Of a stretch of 64,000 nt of DNA, positions 26,545 through 35,478 are shown in pieces. Every line of letters begins with the position of its first letter. The first letter of the stretch is position 1. Origin of the DNA: JACKBK01 sp963707275. Lineage in GTDB: Bacteria; Chloroflexota; Anaerolineae; JAAEKA01. The stretch lies in NCBI GenBank assembly GCA_963707275.1, contig CAVPPH010000013.1:62001-126000 (forward strand), in the 5' to 3' direction. The position numbers and the translations under genes were made by a program. The notes under the pieces are model-generated. The model saw only the letters and a list, made by a program, of their open reading frames with translations. It was not told the DNA's origin and ran no database searches.

Positions 26545-27511
26545 TCAGTTCAGCGGCTTGAGCTGCACCTCGATCTCGCGCACGGTGCGGTTCGAGGAAC
26601 GGGGGCAGCGCCAGCCGTTCGCCCAGCGTCTCCATCGGCTCGTCGACGTCGAAGCCGGGGCCGTCGGTCGCCAGCTCGAAGAGCATGCCGTTCGGCTCGC
26701 GGAAGTAGATGCTGCGGAAGTAGTAGCGGTCGATGATGCCGCTGGTCTGCCGATGCCCAGCGAGGTCAGGTGCCGTTCCCATTCCTGGTGCTGCGCCAAC
26801 GGTGGACACACGGAAGGCGACGTGATGCACGCCGCCCGCGCCCGGCCGTGCACGACGGGCAGATCCGGCCGCACCGCAACGTGCAACTCGGCCGCCGCGC
26901 CGCCCTTGCCCATCGCGAAGACGTGGACGGTCTGCTGCTCGTTGCTCGGGATCGGGGTAGGTGCGCTCCTTGCGCAATCCCATCACCTGCGTCAGGACGC
27001 GGTCGGTGCGGTTCCAGCCGCGTGACGGTCATGGTGATCGGGCCGAGGCCGCGAATCTGGTGCTCAGCCGGCACCGGGCTGCGTTCCCAGGGATGGGCAT
27101 CGCCGGCCGGCACTTCTGCAAGGAGCGTCAGACGTTGGCCCTCGAAATCCTCGAAATCCAGCACAGCGCGGCCGTCTCGCTCGGCGATCCCGCTGTGCAT
27201 CACGCCGTTGCTGTCCAGCCGATCAGCCCACCAGTCCAGTGTCGCGCGGCTGTCAACCCGTAGACCGGTGCGTGTGATGCTCTGGCGGCCGCGCCTTTCT
27301 GCGGGAACGTGGGGCCAGTCGAAGAAGGTCAGGTCGCTACCAGGGCTGGCCAGCCCGTCGGCGTAGAAGAGATGATACGCGCTGACATCGTCCTGGTTGA
27401 CCGTCGCTTGACCAGCCGCATGCCCAGCGTGTCGGTATAGAATTGTAGGTTGCGGCGCACCTGCGCAGTGACGGCTGTCAGGTGGTGAATGCCAGTAAGT
27501 TGTAGGTTCAT
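26545..27511 (-). pseudogene. Ring-cleaving dioxygenase/glyoxalase superfamily protein (several frameshifts)
   Basis: Pieces in different frames add up to a protein of about 320 residues with two vicinal-oxygen-chelate halves: MNLQLTGIHHLTAVTAQVRRNLQFYTDTLGMRLVK at the start (in two overlapping parts), FEDFEGQRLTLL, GGVHHVAFRV, and YYFRSIYFREPNGMLFELATDGPGF, ending with EIEVQLKPLN. IHHLT and VHHVAF give the metal-binding histidines and FELATD the glutamate. Such enzymes are annotated as ring-cleaving dioxygenases. At least four frame changes occur (for example near 27360, 27180 and 27000). As with fucI, conserved blocks are intact, so sequence error is the first explanation. Confidence 0.72.
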
Positions 27512-27701
27512 TGGAAGCTGCTCCTTTGGTTTCGCGTGTTTCTTTTCTTCCCGGAGTTTACCCTGACTGACGTATGTGAGCAGCAATCGCGCTTCCATTG
27601 ACGCGCTGGCGGAGTCTTCAGACCTGAGCCGACTGGTTTGGCGAAGTGCGCCAGATATGGCACCATGACCTGCAAATACACCCGATCAAGGAGAATCGTT
27701 C

Positions 27702-28121
27702 ATGGATCAGCGATACAAAGATTTCATGGCTGCGTGGGAGGATGTAGTCGCCCGGGACGACCTGCGCGGCATGGCGATGATGTTTACAGATGACGCCGTT
27801 TTTCGTTCCCCCGCGGTCTACAAGCCATATCAAGGGCGAAAAACGATTGCCGGCATCCTGTCGATGGTGGTGCAGGTCTTTGGCCCGCTGACGTACACTA
27901 ACTGGTGGGCCAACGACGCGGGCGGCGTGGTAATGCAGTTCGCGACGACCGTCGCGTCACCGGACGGTGACAAGCGGCTGGAGATCGAAGGGGTCGATAT
28001 CTTCCAGCTCGACGATGCCGGCAAGATCACCGAGTTGCGCGTCATGATCCGCCCGCTGCGCGGCTTGCAGGCTGTTGCCGCAGGTATGGAAGCGATGATC
28101 GCTCAGGCGACGCAAGGTTAG
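27702..28121 (+). CDS. SnoaL/NTF2-like protein
   Basis: The 139-residue protein has the cone-shaped NTF2-like pattern: an N-terminal helix (FMAAWEDVVARDDLRGMAMMF), TDDAVFRSPAVYKPYQGRKTI and later strands ending with ITELRVMIRPLRGLQAV. Members include small isomerases, dehydratases and ligand-binding proteins. No catalytic residues can be assigned. It is a single gene on the plus strand with AAGGAG about 10 bases before the start. Confidence 0.82.
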   Translation: MDQRYKDFMAAWEDVVARDDLRGMAMMFTDDAVFRSPAVYKPYQGRKTIAGILSMVVQVFGPLTYTNWWANDAGGVVMQFATTVASPDGDKRLEIEGVDIFQLDDAGKITELRVMIRPLRGLQAVAAGMEAMIAQATQG

Positions 28122-28165
28122 GCTGGATCTGCTTTAACGGCGCAGATCGGCAATCGAACGCGTGC

Positions 28166-28192
28166 CGGCTCGGTCGGAGACCAGCCAGAGCG
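28166..28192. repeat. Distant copy of the 7.65-kb repeat unit
   Basis: The sequence ggctcggtcggagaccagcc followed by agagcg matches the unit at 7655-7680 with only a few changes and keeps the small hairpin. It lies between convergent genes. Confidence 0.5.
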
Positions 28193-28200
28193 GCGCCGGT

Positions 28201-28689
28201 TTAGCCGCGGTAGAACAAGAAGTCAATGTCACCGGGGGATTCGCCGCGGACGGTCAGCAACTGCGCGATTTCGGTGTGGTGCTGCATGCCGTGCAGCACC
28301 AGATGTTGCAGCACGCGCCAGAGGGGGAACGTCCAGGGTTCGCCGCGCCAGTTGGTCAGCGTAATGTCGGTGTCAATCTCGGCATCCTTCAGTGTAGATA
28401 GATAGGTTGTCCAGGCAGCTTGCTCGTCAGCGAAGCCGACTGCGAGATCCTGTAGTGTCGTGAAGTCACCGGGCTGGATGCCAGCCTGCTGCTGCCCGCT
28501 TTCCAGCGCAATGCGCCAACTGCGGATGGCGCGCAGCAGGTGAAACAGCAGGTCGTGGATCGATCCGTGGCCGTAGCCGGGGTTCGCGTGGTAGGCCGGC
28601 TCGTCAAGCCGGTCGGCGCAATCGATCAAGTGGCGGGTTGTGTGCCAGTGGTAAGCGAACAGCGTCTCGAATTGCGTTTTCTGGGTCAT
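28201..28689 (-). CDS. DinB-family (DfsB/YfiT-like) protein
   Basis: This 162-residue four-helix protein has the DinB metal-site histidine pattern: HDLLFHLLRAIRSWR in helix 2 and LQHLVLHGMQHHTEIAQLL in helix 4. DinB/BstA proteins bind zinc or nickel, and some are thiol transferases, but most have no known role. I chose the start at 28689 because GGAGG-like sequence lies just upstream and the conserved sequence begins there. Confidence 0.82.
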   Translation of the reverse strand: MTQKTQFETLFAYHWHTTRHLIDCADRLDEPAYHANPGYGHGSIHDLLFHLLRAIRSWRIALESGQQQAGIQPGDFTTLQDLAVGFADEQAAWTTYLSTLKDAEIDTDITLTNWRGEPWTFPLWRVLQHLVLHGMQHHTEIAQLLTVRGESPGDIDFLFYRG

Positions 28690-28734
28690 CCTTGCCTCCA
28701 TTCCACAGCGCATGAATTCATCTGGCTTGCCGCC

Positions 28735-28762
28735 ATTATAATCAGTACAGGCAAATCCTCAA
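28735..28762 (-). promoter_or_regulatory. Promoter of the dinB-like gene
   Basis: On the minus strand TTGAGG, 16 bases and TATAAT form a good sigma-70 match 46 bases before the gene start. Confidence 0.55.
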
Positions 28763-28796
28763 GTGTCACAGAACTCCGTTCGGCGGTGTTTCAATA

Positions 28797-29414
28797 GTGA
28801 GAACCGATCCGGAACGGCGCCTCAAAATGATGACAGACCAATGGCCACAGCGGTCGGACGCTCGCAGCGCTGGAGCTACCGCCCGTCGCAGCGAAACCGA
28901 GTTTGACGCCCTGTTTATGGCGCACTACGACAGCGTCTTTCGCCAGGCATACCGGGTGACCGGCAACGCGCAGGAAGCCGAAGACCTGACGCAGGAGACC
29001 TTCCTGCGCTTGCACAAGGTGCAACTCGACCCGGGGCGTGACCACAACGTGCGCGCCTGGCTGCTCAAGGTCGTGACCAACCTGGCGTACAACCAGGTCC
29101 GCGGCGACAACCGGCGCGACCGGCGCGAGGATGCCGTCTTTGGTGATCAAGGCACAGCGCCCGATCCGGCGGATGTAGCCGTACGTAATGACGAACAAGC
29201 CGCTGTGCGACAGGTGCTGCGCCAATTGCCGGAACGCCAGGCGACGTTGCTGCTACTGCGCCATGCCGGTCTGAGTTACAGCGAGCTGGCCGGCGCGTTG
29301 GATGTGGCGCCGGGGTCGGTGGGCACGCTGCTGGCCCGTGCGCACGCTGCCTTTGCCAGCGCGTATCGTGAGGCAACCGGCGGATCGGCAGGAGGTGACG
29401 ACGATGACCACTGA
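28797..29414 (+). CDS. ECF-type RNA polymerase sigma factor
   Basis: This sigma-70-family factor (205 residues from the GTG) has region 2 (FDALFMAHYDSVFRQAYRVTGNAQEAEDLTQETFLRLHK, with the DLTQETFL core-binding signature) and region 4 (LRQLPERQATLLLLRHAGLSYSELAGALDVAPGSVGTLLARAHAAF). These bind the -10 and -35 elements. Its gene overlaps the anti-sigma gene by 11 bases. Likely starts are GTG 28797 or ATG 28827/28830, and no ribosome site decides. It probably controls an envelope response through the adjacent membrane anti-sigma factor. Confidence 0.9.
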   Translation: MRTDPERRLKMMTDQWPQRSDARSAGATARRSETEFDALFMAHYDSVFRQAYRVTGNAQEAEDLTQETFLRLHKVQLDPGRDHNVRAWLLKVVTNLAYNQVRGDNRRDRREDAVFGDQGTAPDPADVAVRNDEQAAVRQVLRQLPERQATLLLLRHAGLSYSELAGALDVAPGSVGTLLARAHAAFASAYREATGGSAGGDDDDH

Positions 29415-29691
29415 CATTGGAAAGTTGCAGGCGTATCTGGATGGCGCGCTGGCAGCAGACGAACGTGCCGAAGTGGCGGCCCATCTGGCGGGTTGCGGTT
29501 CGTGCCGCGAGCAGATAGCGATGCTACAGGTCGGCGCGGACCAGACGGCACGGCTGCTGGCCGCGCTGGAACCCGCATCGGCGGCTATTCCGGCCGCATC
29601 GACGCAACTGGCACAGACTGCATGCAAGTCTGCCCCCGGCCCGGGATGCTTTGTGGACGCGGTGGCGCAGGAGGTTCGACGAAATGCGTGA
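29404..29691 (+). CDS. Anti-sigma factor, zinc-finger N-terminal part
   Basis: Residues 1-45 form a zf-HC2 anti-sigma domain: LQAYLDGALAADERAEVAAHLAGCGSCREQIAML, with H and C-x2-C. GGAGGTGA just upstream lies inside the sigma gene, so translation is coupled. The frame stops at 29691 without a membrane segment. The next frame, starting about 29651, supplies one, so I believe a single gene is split by an indel between about 29600 and 29650. Confidence 0.8.
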   Translation: MTTDIGKLQAYLDGALAADERAEVAAHLAGCGSCREQIAMLQVGADQTARLLAALEPASAAIPAASTQLAQTACKSAPGPGCFVDAVAQEVRRNA

Positions 29692-30598
29692 AAATGTGAG
29701 GGAACACGGGTTTATGCACGGCACGCCGCTCGCGTTGCGTGTGGGTGCAATCGGAGCGCTGGCGGCGCTGTTGCTGGTGGGCATGTTCACCTTTGCCCCG
29801 GCGCGCGACGCGATGGCGCAGTTCCTGAGCCTTTTCAGGGTGCAGCAGTTCACGGTGGTCAACATTGACAGCGTGGCGCGCATGCAGAGTTTTCAGGACG
29901 TCTTGCAGTCGGGAATCCTGGGCGAACCGGAGATTCTGCGCGATGTCGGTGACGAGCAGGTCGTCCCTGATCAGACCGCGGCCGAGTCGTTGGCAGGCTA
30001 CCACGTGCGGCTGCCGGCTGAGATGCCTGAAGGCGCATCGCTGGCGAAGCTGGGTGTGACTCGGGGACCGCACCTGCGGATGCAGGTTGACCGGCCGACG
30101 GTGCAAATGGCACTGGACATGGCCGGCGTCACCGATGTGGAATTGCCGGCCTTCGACAGTGCTGCGGTTGAAGTCGATGCGCCGTTCGTCGTGCAGGCCG
30201 AGTACCAGGTGGACAATCCCTATGGCGAGCGCGACGCAGGGATGATGCTCGTCCAGGCGCCAAGCCCTGAGATCGATCTGCCGCCGGGCATCGACCCGGC
30301 CACCATGGGCGAGATCTATCTGCGCGCGGTGGGCTTGCCGGCGGCCGATGCGGCCAAGCTGGCGCAAACTATCGACTGGACATCGACCGCGGTGATCCCG
30401 TTCGCCGGTGACATGGGCAGTTACAGCGAGGTCACAGTCGACGGCGTGCCGGGCCTGCTGTTCGAGGAGGCGAGTGCAACCTCAAGCCGGGGACGCGAGC
30501 GCGTCCTGTTCTGGCAGCGCGACGGCATTGTCTACGGGTTGATAGCCTGGAACGTGTCCGATTCGGGCATGCTGCTGATTGCCGATTCGTTGCGCTAG
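29651..30598 (+). CDS. Anti-sigma factor, membrane and sensor part (probably same gene as 29404)
   Basis: The frame opens with LWTRWRRRFDEMRENVREHG and a single membrane segment (LRVGAIGALAALLLVGMFTFA). An extracytoplasmic domain of about 260 residues follows (LPAEMPEGASLAKLGVT, GVPGLLFEEA, FWQRDGIVYGLIAW), resembling DUF4367-type sensor domains of anti-sigma factors. As read, it would need a TTG start at 29651 without its own ribosome site. That supports a frameshifted fusion with the zinc-finger part just upstream. The domain would sense an envelope signal and release the ECF sigma factor. Confidence 0.75.
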   Translation: MWTRWRRRFDEMRENVREHGFMHGTPLALRVGAIGALAALLLVGMFTFAPARDAMAQFLSLFRVQQFTVVNIDSVARMQSFQDVLQSGILGEPEILRDVGDEQVVPDQTAAESLAGYHVRLPAEMPEGASLAKLGVTRGPHLRMQVDRPTVQMALDMAGVTDVELPAFDSAAVEVDAPFVVQAEYQVDNPYGERDAGMMLVQAPSPEIDLPPGIDPATMGEIYLRAVGLPAADAAKLAQTIDWTSTAVIPFAGDMGSYSEVTVDGVPGLLFEEASATSSRGRERVLFWQRDGIVYGLIAWNVSDSGMLLIADSLR

Positions 30599-30710
30599 GG
30601 ACGTGCAGTCAAGGTCTTTCTCGTGTTCACGGTTGTCAAATGGCCTGCAGCGCGCGCCAAGCTTGCTGTCATGGCCGTTGGGGTGGTAAACCTCAAGGAG
30701 TATATGTGCA

Positions 30711-31067
30711 ATGCGAAGAATCACGCTACTTGCCGTAGCCGGTTGTTTGGTCCTGATGGCATCGTGCAGCCAGTCGAATAACCTTTTGTTCGGTCGGGTT
30801 GAAGCTACTGTTGGCAGCCACACAGTGGTTGTCACTGACTGCTATCGCACCAGCGTACCGCCGCCGCAGCAGATCGGCGACGCCGGGGCAGGCCAGGAGA
30901 CATACCGCTTCACACCATGCGTAGACGCGGATGTGCAGATCAGTGCTGAGGAACTGGTTGTCAACGGTCAGTCCTACGGTCTGCTCAAGACAGGGGACGC
31001 CGTAACCGTCGATCACGGCACGGTGTTGATCAACGATGTTGCTGCGCCTGTGACAGCGACCAAGTAG
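30711..31067 (+). CDS. Small hypothetical lipoprotein
   Basis: The 118-residue protein has a lipoprotein signal (LLAVAGCLVLMASC, lipid on the cysteine) followed by a beta-rich domain (FGRVEATVGSHTVVVTDCYR, VVNGQSYGLLKTGDAVTVDHG) with two further cysteines. I do not recognise the family. It lies between the anti-sigma gene and an ABC exporter on the same strand and may belong to either. A ribosome site (aaggag, about 14 bases upstream) is present. Confidence 0.7.
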   Translation: MRRITLLAVAGCLVLMASCSQSNNLLFGRVEATVGSHTVVVTDCYRTSVPPPQQIGDAGAGQETYRFTPCVDADVQISAEELVVNGQSYGLLKTGDAVTVDHGTVLINDVAAPVTATK

Positions 31068-31114
31068 GCCGTCCCGTCAAAATCGGGCGAAAACACCTTG
31101 TCCCATGTGCCGCC

Positions 31115-32024
31115 ATGCCCGTAATTGAAACCGAAAACCTGCGCAAGGTCTACCGCGATGTAGTCGCAGTGGACAGCCTCACCCTCTCCGTTGAGCAGGG
31201 TGAGGTCTTCGGCTTCCTGGGACCCAACGGTGCGGGCAAGACAACCACCGTCAAGATGCTGCTGGGTCTGGTGCGACCCACCGGCGGCCGCGCCAGCTTG
31301 CTGGGTCACAAACCGGGCGAGCCGCAGGCCATGGCGCGTGTCGGGTTCCTGCCCGAGCACTTCCATTATCATCCCTGGTTGACTGCCAACGATTTTCTCG
31401 ATTTTCACGGGCGATTGTACGGTATTCCCGACGGCGAGCGCCGCCAGCGCATTCCTGAACTGCTGGAACGGGTTGGCCTGGGCGGACGCGCCGGCTCGCG
31501 GCTGTCCGAGTTTTCCAAGGGCATGACTCAGCGCATCGGGCTGGCTCAGGCGCTGCTCAGCCGGCCCGCGGTCGTCTTCCTGGACGAGCCGACGTCTGGT
31601 CTCGATCCGTTGGGCCGCCGCCAGGTGCGTGACCTGATCCGCGATCTGCGCGGGGAGGGCGTCACCGTGTTCCTCAACTCGCACCTGTTGAGCGAGGTCG
31701 AGTTCGACCTGCGACCGGGTAGCCATTCTGCGGCGCGGCCGGGTTGTGGGCCTTGGAACCATCGACGGGCTGACAGGGATGCAACTGGAGGTGGATGTGC
31801 GCGCCGCTGGATTGAGCGACGGCCTGCGGGCTGCGCTGGCTGAGTTTGGCCCGGTTACGCACAGCGAGGGCGAGCGCCTGACCTTGCAGGTCGCCGACGA
31901 AAGCGTTCTGCCGGCTATCGCTGCCGTGTTGGTCAACGGCGGCGCACAGCTCTATTCGCTGACGCCGCGGCGGCTGTCGCTGGAGGATCTGTTCGTGCGG
32001 CTGGTCGAGGGGGACACGGCGTGA
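31115..32024 (+). CDS. ABC transporter ATP-binding protein, ABC-2 exporter type (one frameshift)
   Basis: The ATPase shows Walker A GPNGAGKTTT, a Q-loop region (VGFLPEHFHYHPWLTA), signature LSEFSKGMTQRIGLAQAL, Walker B VVFLDEPTSGLDP and the H-loop NSHLLSEVE. After SEVE the frame breaks near 31705. The continuation (CDRVAILRRGRVVGLGTIDG... to SLEDLFVRLVEGDTA) is in another frame. Corrected length is about 302 residues, normal for NatA/CcmA-type exporters. The stop overlaps the start of the permease gene by 4 bases. The substrate is unknown. Confidence 0.88.
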
Positions 32025-32845
32025 GCGTCTTCACCATCGCCCGGCTGACTTTCCTCGAGGCGCGCCGCCGCCGGCTGCTGCAACTGGTGCTGCTGATGGG
32101 GATTGCCTTCGTGGCGCTGTTTGCTGTGGGTTACTACCTGATCCACAGCCAGAGCAGGTTTTCCATGGTCGGCGAGCGGCTGGAGGTCTCCAACATCCTG
32201 CTGCTGATGGGGCTCTATGCCGCCAACTTTTTGGGTGTCGTGTTGGCGGTGGTGATGTCGGTGGACGTGATCGCCGGCGATATCGGCTCCGGCGCCATGC
32301 AGACGCTGGTGACCAAGCCGCTGCTGCGCTGGCATGTGGTGGTCGGCAAGTGGCTGGGACTGGCTGTGCTGCTGAGCGTGATCATGGCGCTGGTTTCGGC
32401 AGCGCTGGTGCTGGTGGCGTGGCTCATTTCGGGCTATCTGCCCGACAACCTGCCGCAAGGCATCGCCTTGATGGTGCTGGCGCAACTGCTGGTGCTGACG
32501 GTCTCGATCTTCGGCGGGACGTTCCTCAACACGCTGGCCAACGGCATCTTCGTCTTCATGCTGTACGGCCTGGTCTTCATCGGCGGCTGGATCGAGCAAA
32601 TCGCCGCGTTCGCTGGCAACCAGGCGGCGACCAACCTTGGCATCGTGATCAGCTTCGTCCTCCCCAGCGAGGCGATCTGGCGACGGGCGTCGTTTCTCAT
32701 TCAGCCACCGTTTCTGCGCCAACTCAACGTCGGTCCTTTCGTGACGGTCAGCACGCCCAGCCCGGCGATGGTGATCTATTCGCTGATCTACGTCGGAGTT
32801 GTGTTGGCGTTGGCCGTTGCGATCTTCAGCCGGCGTGACCTGTAA
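32021..32845 (+). CDS. ABC-2 type transporter permease
   Basis: The 274-residue membrane protein has about six hydrophobic segments (LLMGIAFVALFAVGYYLI, NILLLMGLYAANFLGVVLAVVM, LALVSAALVLVAWLI-like and others). It has the permease signature MSVDVIAGDIGSGAMQTLVTKPLLRWHVVVGKWLG common to NatB/NosY-type permeases. GTG at 32021 overlaps the ATPase stop (GTGA), so the two are coupled. A clear terminator follows at 32856. The exported substrate cannot be predicted. Confidence 0.88.
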   Translation: MSVFTIARLTFLEARRRRLLQLVLLMGIAFVALFAVGYYLIHSQSRFSMVGERLEVSNILLLMGLYAANFLGVVLAVVMSVDVIAGDIGSGAMQTLVTKPLLRWHVVVGKWLGLAVLLSVIMALVSAALVLVAWLISGYLPDNLPQGIALMVLAQLLVLTVSIFGGTFLNTLANGIFVFMLYGLVFIGGWIEQIAAFAGNQAATNLGIVISFVLPSEAIWRRASFLIQPPFLRQLNVGPFVTVSTPSPAMVIYSLIYVGVVLALAVAIFSRRDL

Positions 32846-32855
32846 GAGCGGAATC

Positions 32856-32883
32856 AAAACGCCGGCCATGCGGCCGGCGTTTT
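32856..32883 (+). terminator. Rho-independent terminator after the ABC-2 operon
   Basis: aacgccggcc-atgc-ggccggcgtt forms a strong stem followed by ttcttg. An A-run precedes the stem, so it may act in both directions, also ending the convergent LysM-CAP gene. Confidence 0.85.
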
Positions 32884-32921
32884 CTTGTGAGTAGCTCTTG
32901 CGTTTCGTAACGGCTGAACCG

Positions 32922-33803
32922 TTAGCGGCTGCCGAAGTCAGCGACGTAGTAGTAGCCCCAGCCGCCCTTGGCGATACCGATGCCGATCTCGACGTAGTTG
33001 GGGCCGAGGATGTTCAGCCGGTGGGGGCCCCAGTCAGGCTCGAACCACCACATCTCGAAGGCATGCTGTGGGCCGCGGGCATTGGCCCAGTTTTCGCTGG
33101 CGTAGGTGGCCCAGTAGCCGACGCGGTCGTAGCGTGTGCGCAGATGCGCGCCGTCGGAGCCGACGTGGCCGCCCCAACCGCGCTGCGCCAGATCGTTGGC
33201 GTGAGCCTGAGCCGCCGTTGCCAACTGACTATTCCAGATCAGTGGCGCAAGGCCCCACGCGGCGCGCCTTTCGTTCATGTTGTTCAGGATCAGCGCGGCG
33301 TCAGGTGAGAGGTCGCTGCTGGCAGCAGCTCGGACCGTCTGTGATTCGCTGGACGCGCCAGAGTCGGGTGCGGGTGCGGACTCTGGCTGAGGCTGTGCCT
33401 CGGCCTGTCCGCCAGCCGGTTGTTCAGCCACCGGCGGCGGGGGTGGCGGGGGTGGCGTTGGACGGCGCACCACGGCTGGCTTTGCGGGCACCCAGAGCTT
33501 GTCGCCCGGCTGGAGCCAGTAAGGCGGGTCGATGTGGTTCTCGGCGGCCAGCGCCTCCATGTCCAGGCCATGGGCCACGGCGATCTGCCACAGGTCGTCG
33601 CCAGCTTCTACAGTATAGACATAACCGAAGGCAGGCGTCTCGTTAGCGCGCGGAATGTCGGCGGGTTGTTCAGGTGTGGTGGGCTGCTCAGGGTCAGCAG
33701 TCTGCGCAGAATCGGCAGCGCTGACAAGTGAAGGTGCGAGAAGGGTCAGGGTGAGCAGCACAAGGGGCAACAGCCGACGCAGGTCGATTGGTGTTTTGTG
33801 CAT
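32922..33803 (-). CDS. Secreted LysM and CAP (SCP/PR-1) domain protein
   Basis: The 293-residue protein has a signal peptide (LLPLVLLTLTLLAPSLVSAA). A LysM domain follows near residues 60-105 (YTVEAGDDLWQIAVAHGLDMEALAAENHI, LQPGDKLWVP), then a proline-rich linker with a run of nine prolines. A C-terminal CAP domain has MNERRAAWGLAPLIWNSQLATAAQAHANDLA, the histidine GGHVGSDGAHL and WANARGPQHAFEMW with the second histidine. LysM binds peptidoglycan. CAP domains in bacteria have unclear, possibly lipid-binding or protease-like roles. The start at 33803 begins the signal peptide. Confidence 0.9.
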   Translation of the reverse strand: MHKTPIDLRRLLPLVLLTLTLLAPSLVSAADSAQTADPEQPTTPEQPADIPRANETPAFGYVYTVEAGDDLWQIAVAHGLDMEALAAENHIDPPYWLQPGDKLWVPAKPAVVRRPTPPPPPPPPVAEQPAGGQAEAQPQPESAPAPDSGASSESQTVRAAASSDLSPDAALILNNMNERRAAWGLAPLIWNSQLATAAQAHANDLAQRGWGGHVGSDGAHLRTRYDRVGYWATYASENWANARGPQHAFEMWWFEPDWGPHRLNILGPNYVEIGIGIAKGGWGYYYVADFGSR

Positions 33804-33965
33804 ACGGGCGACTTTAACACGGCTTCGCCGATTGGGCAAATTTCAGGCGCTGGCGGTTTGACGGAAGTTGACTGGAATTGCAGTCGGCCAAAAAAGCAAT
33901 TGTGGCCCTGGATATCGTGTCCGATTGGGACACTGCGCTTCCTGCTTTGACCGGTTGGTTAGCGG

Positions 33966-34854
33966 TCAGCAGTCCGGTTCGCGCGGTGGAAAGGCTATCT
34001 GTGCCCAGCGGTCGCGGTCGACCCCGGCCGGCTTCTGCCAGCCTTGACTTACCAGCCAGTCGAACTGCACCAGCACCAGTCGCAACTGCTCGGACCAGTC
34101 GCGTGACTTCGCCTCGTCCAGCAGTAACAGCGTTTCCCAGTCGCCGCCCGCAGTGACGAAGAAGGCATCGACCGTGTTGTGCATTGCGATTTCGCTGCTG
34201 TCGTTCTGTATAAGCGCCAGCAGCATGATGCGGTCAGTGGCGCTGGCGTCCGGGTAGCTGCGCCTGATATATTGATCCGCCTTCTCGAGCTTGCCTGTCA
34301 TGACTCGCACGGCAACTTCGGGATCCAGCAGGTCAGCCCCGATCAGCTCGGGCGCCCAGTAGACCACCTCACTGGCGCGCAGTTGAGCGATTCCCACCGA
34401 CGCGTCGGCATCGACGTTGTCAAGCCAGAACGTTTCTACCGCATCCGCGCCGAACGGACGGTCTTTGAAGTCGCTGGCTTGATGTGCGATAGCGGCGGCC
34501 ACGATCAGCTCCATGTCTTGCACGGCAAAGCGACGGATCAACTCGCCGTTGGCCAACACATCTTGCCGGCCATGGACAAACGGAGCATTGCCTGGCGCGG
34601 CTGAAAAAACTGACCGGGTCCTGGACAAGGTCATAGGTGATCGACTCGCTGCGCAGGCGAGCCGGCACACCGATGTAGTCCGGAACCTCTACAATGGTGC
34701 GGCGGCCTAGTTGATGCGGCAGCTCAGGTTCGAAGCTAGCCAGGTCGGGCTGGTCTGTTCTGGTTTTCTGAGCCGTCGCGGTCGGCCCCAGCAGCAGTGC
34801 AAGGCCAGCAGCCAGAATTGTAAACGCGGCAATTGAAACGCGTTTGAAGCGCAT
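33966..34854 (-). CDS. Secreted hypothetical protein (one frameshift)
   Basis: The N-terminus is a signal peptide (IAAFTILAAGLALLLGPTATAQ). A region follows with IVEVPDYIGVPARLRSESITYDL, and then, in a second frame, a longer domain (FVHGRQDVLANGELIRRFAVQDMELIVAAAIAHQ, MLLALIQNDSSEIAMHNTVDAFFVTAGGDW). The break is at an A6/T6 run near 34605, a typical length error. Corrected length is about 296 residues. I do not recognise the family. The gene lies 38 bases after a PDZ-protein gene on the same strand and is probably co-transcribed with it. Confidence 0.65.
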
Positions 34855-34892
34855 TGGGGCACCCCTGACAGGTAGCACCAGCATTGCTGGTT

Positions 34893-35474
34893 CTACGGAC
34901 TGCCTGGCTCCTCTTGAGAGAAAAACGGCACGACGCGCACGCCGAGGAAGCCAATCGACTCGTCGTTGGGGTTGGCGCCCAGCACGACGACGATCTCTTC
35001 CTCGCTCATGTCTGCCGGTCCCATGCGAACGACGGTCAACGTGACCTCGTCGCCCGGGGCGTAGGCGCCGATCAGGTCTGGCAGTGTGGTGTCGGGGGTG
35101 ATCGCGTCGCCATCGACCGCGACGATCAGGTCGCCCGGCTCAATGCCAGCCTGTTCAGCCGGCCCGCCGGCGACCACTTCGCCCACCATCGCACCGCTCA
35201 TCATCTCCATCAGCCGGTCCAGATCCGGCATACCGGGCATGACCGGCATTTCTGGCAAGTTCGGCAGATCGGGCATACCAGGCGCTTCGGGGCCAACCGG
35301 GCTGATCCCTCGAGGTGCCTCCTCGAAGCTGCTCTCCAATCGTAACTGCGCGCTGGCCTGTCCGATGCCGACGCCGACAGCCAGCCCAAACACGCAGGCG
35401 CACATGGCCACCAACAAGACTACCAGTACGGCAACGATGCCGATGATCCAGGGATTGATACGTGTATCGTTCAT
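34893..35474 (-). CDS. Membrane-anchored PDZ-domain protein
   Basis: The 193-residue protein has one N-terminal membrane anchor (IIGIVAVLVVLLVAMCACVFGLAVGVGIG), a Pro/Met/Glu-rich linker (MPDLPNLPEMPVMPGMPDL) and a C-terminal PDZ domain (VGEVVAGGPAEQAGIEPGDLIVAVDGDAI, DEVTLTVVRMG). There is no protease domain, so it is probably an adaptor or substrate-presenting protein outside the membrane. It starts 4 bases after the stop of the AlbA_2 regulator gene, so the two form an operon. Confidence 0.85.
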   Translation of the reverse strand: MNDTRINPWIIGIVAVLVVLLVAMCACVFGLAVGVGIGQASAQLRLESSFEEAPRGISPVGPEAPGMPDLPNLPEMPVMPGMPDLDRLMEMMSGAMVGEVVAGGPAEQAGIEPGDLIVAVDGDAITPDTTLPDLIGAYAPGDEVTLTVVRMGPADMSEEEIVVVLGANPNDESIGFLGVRVVPFFSQEEPGSP

Positions 35475-35478
35475 CGTA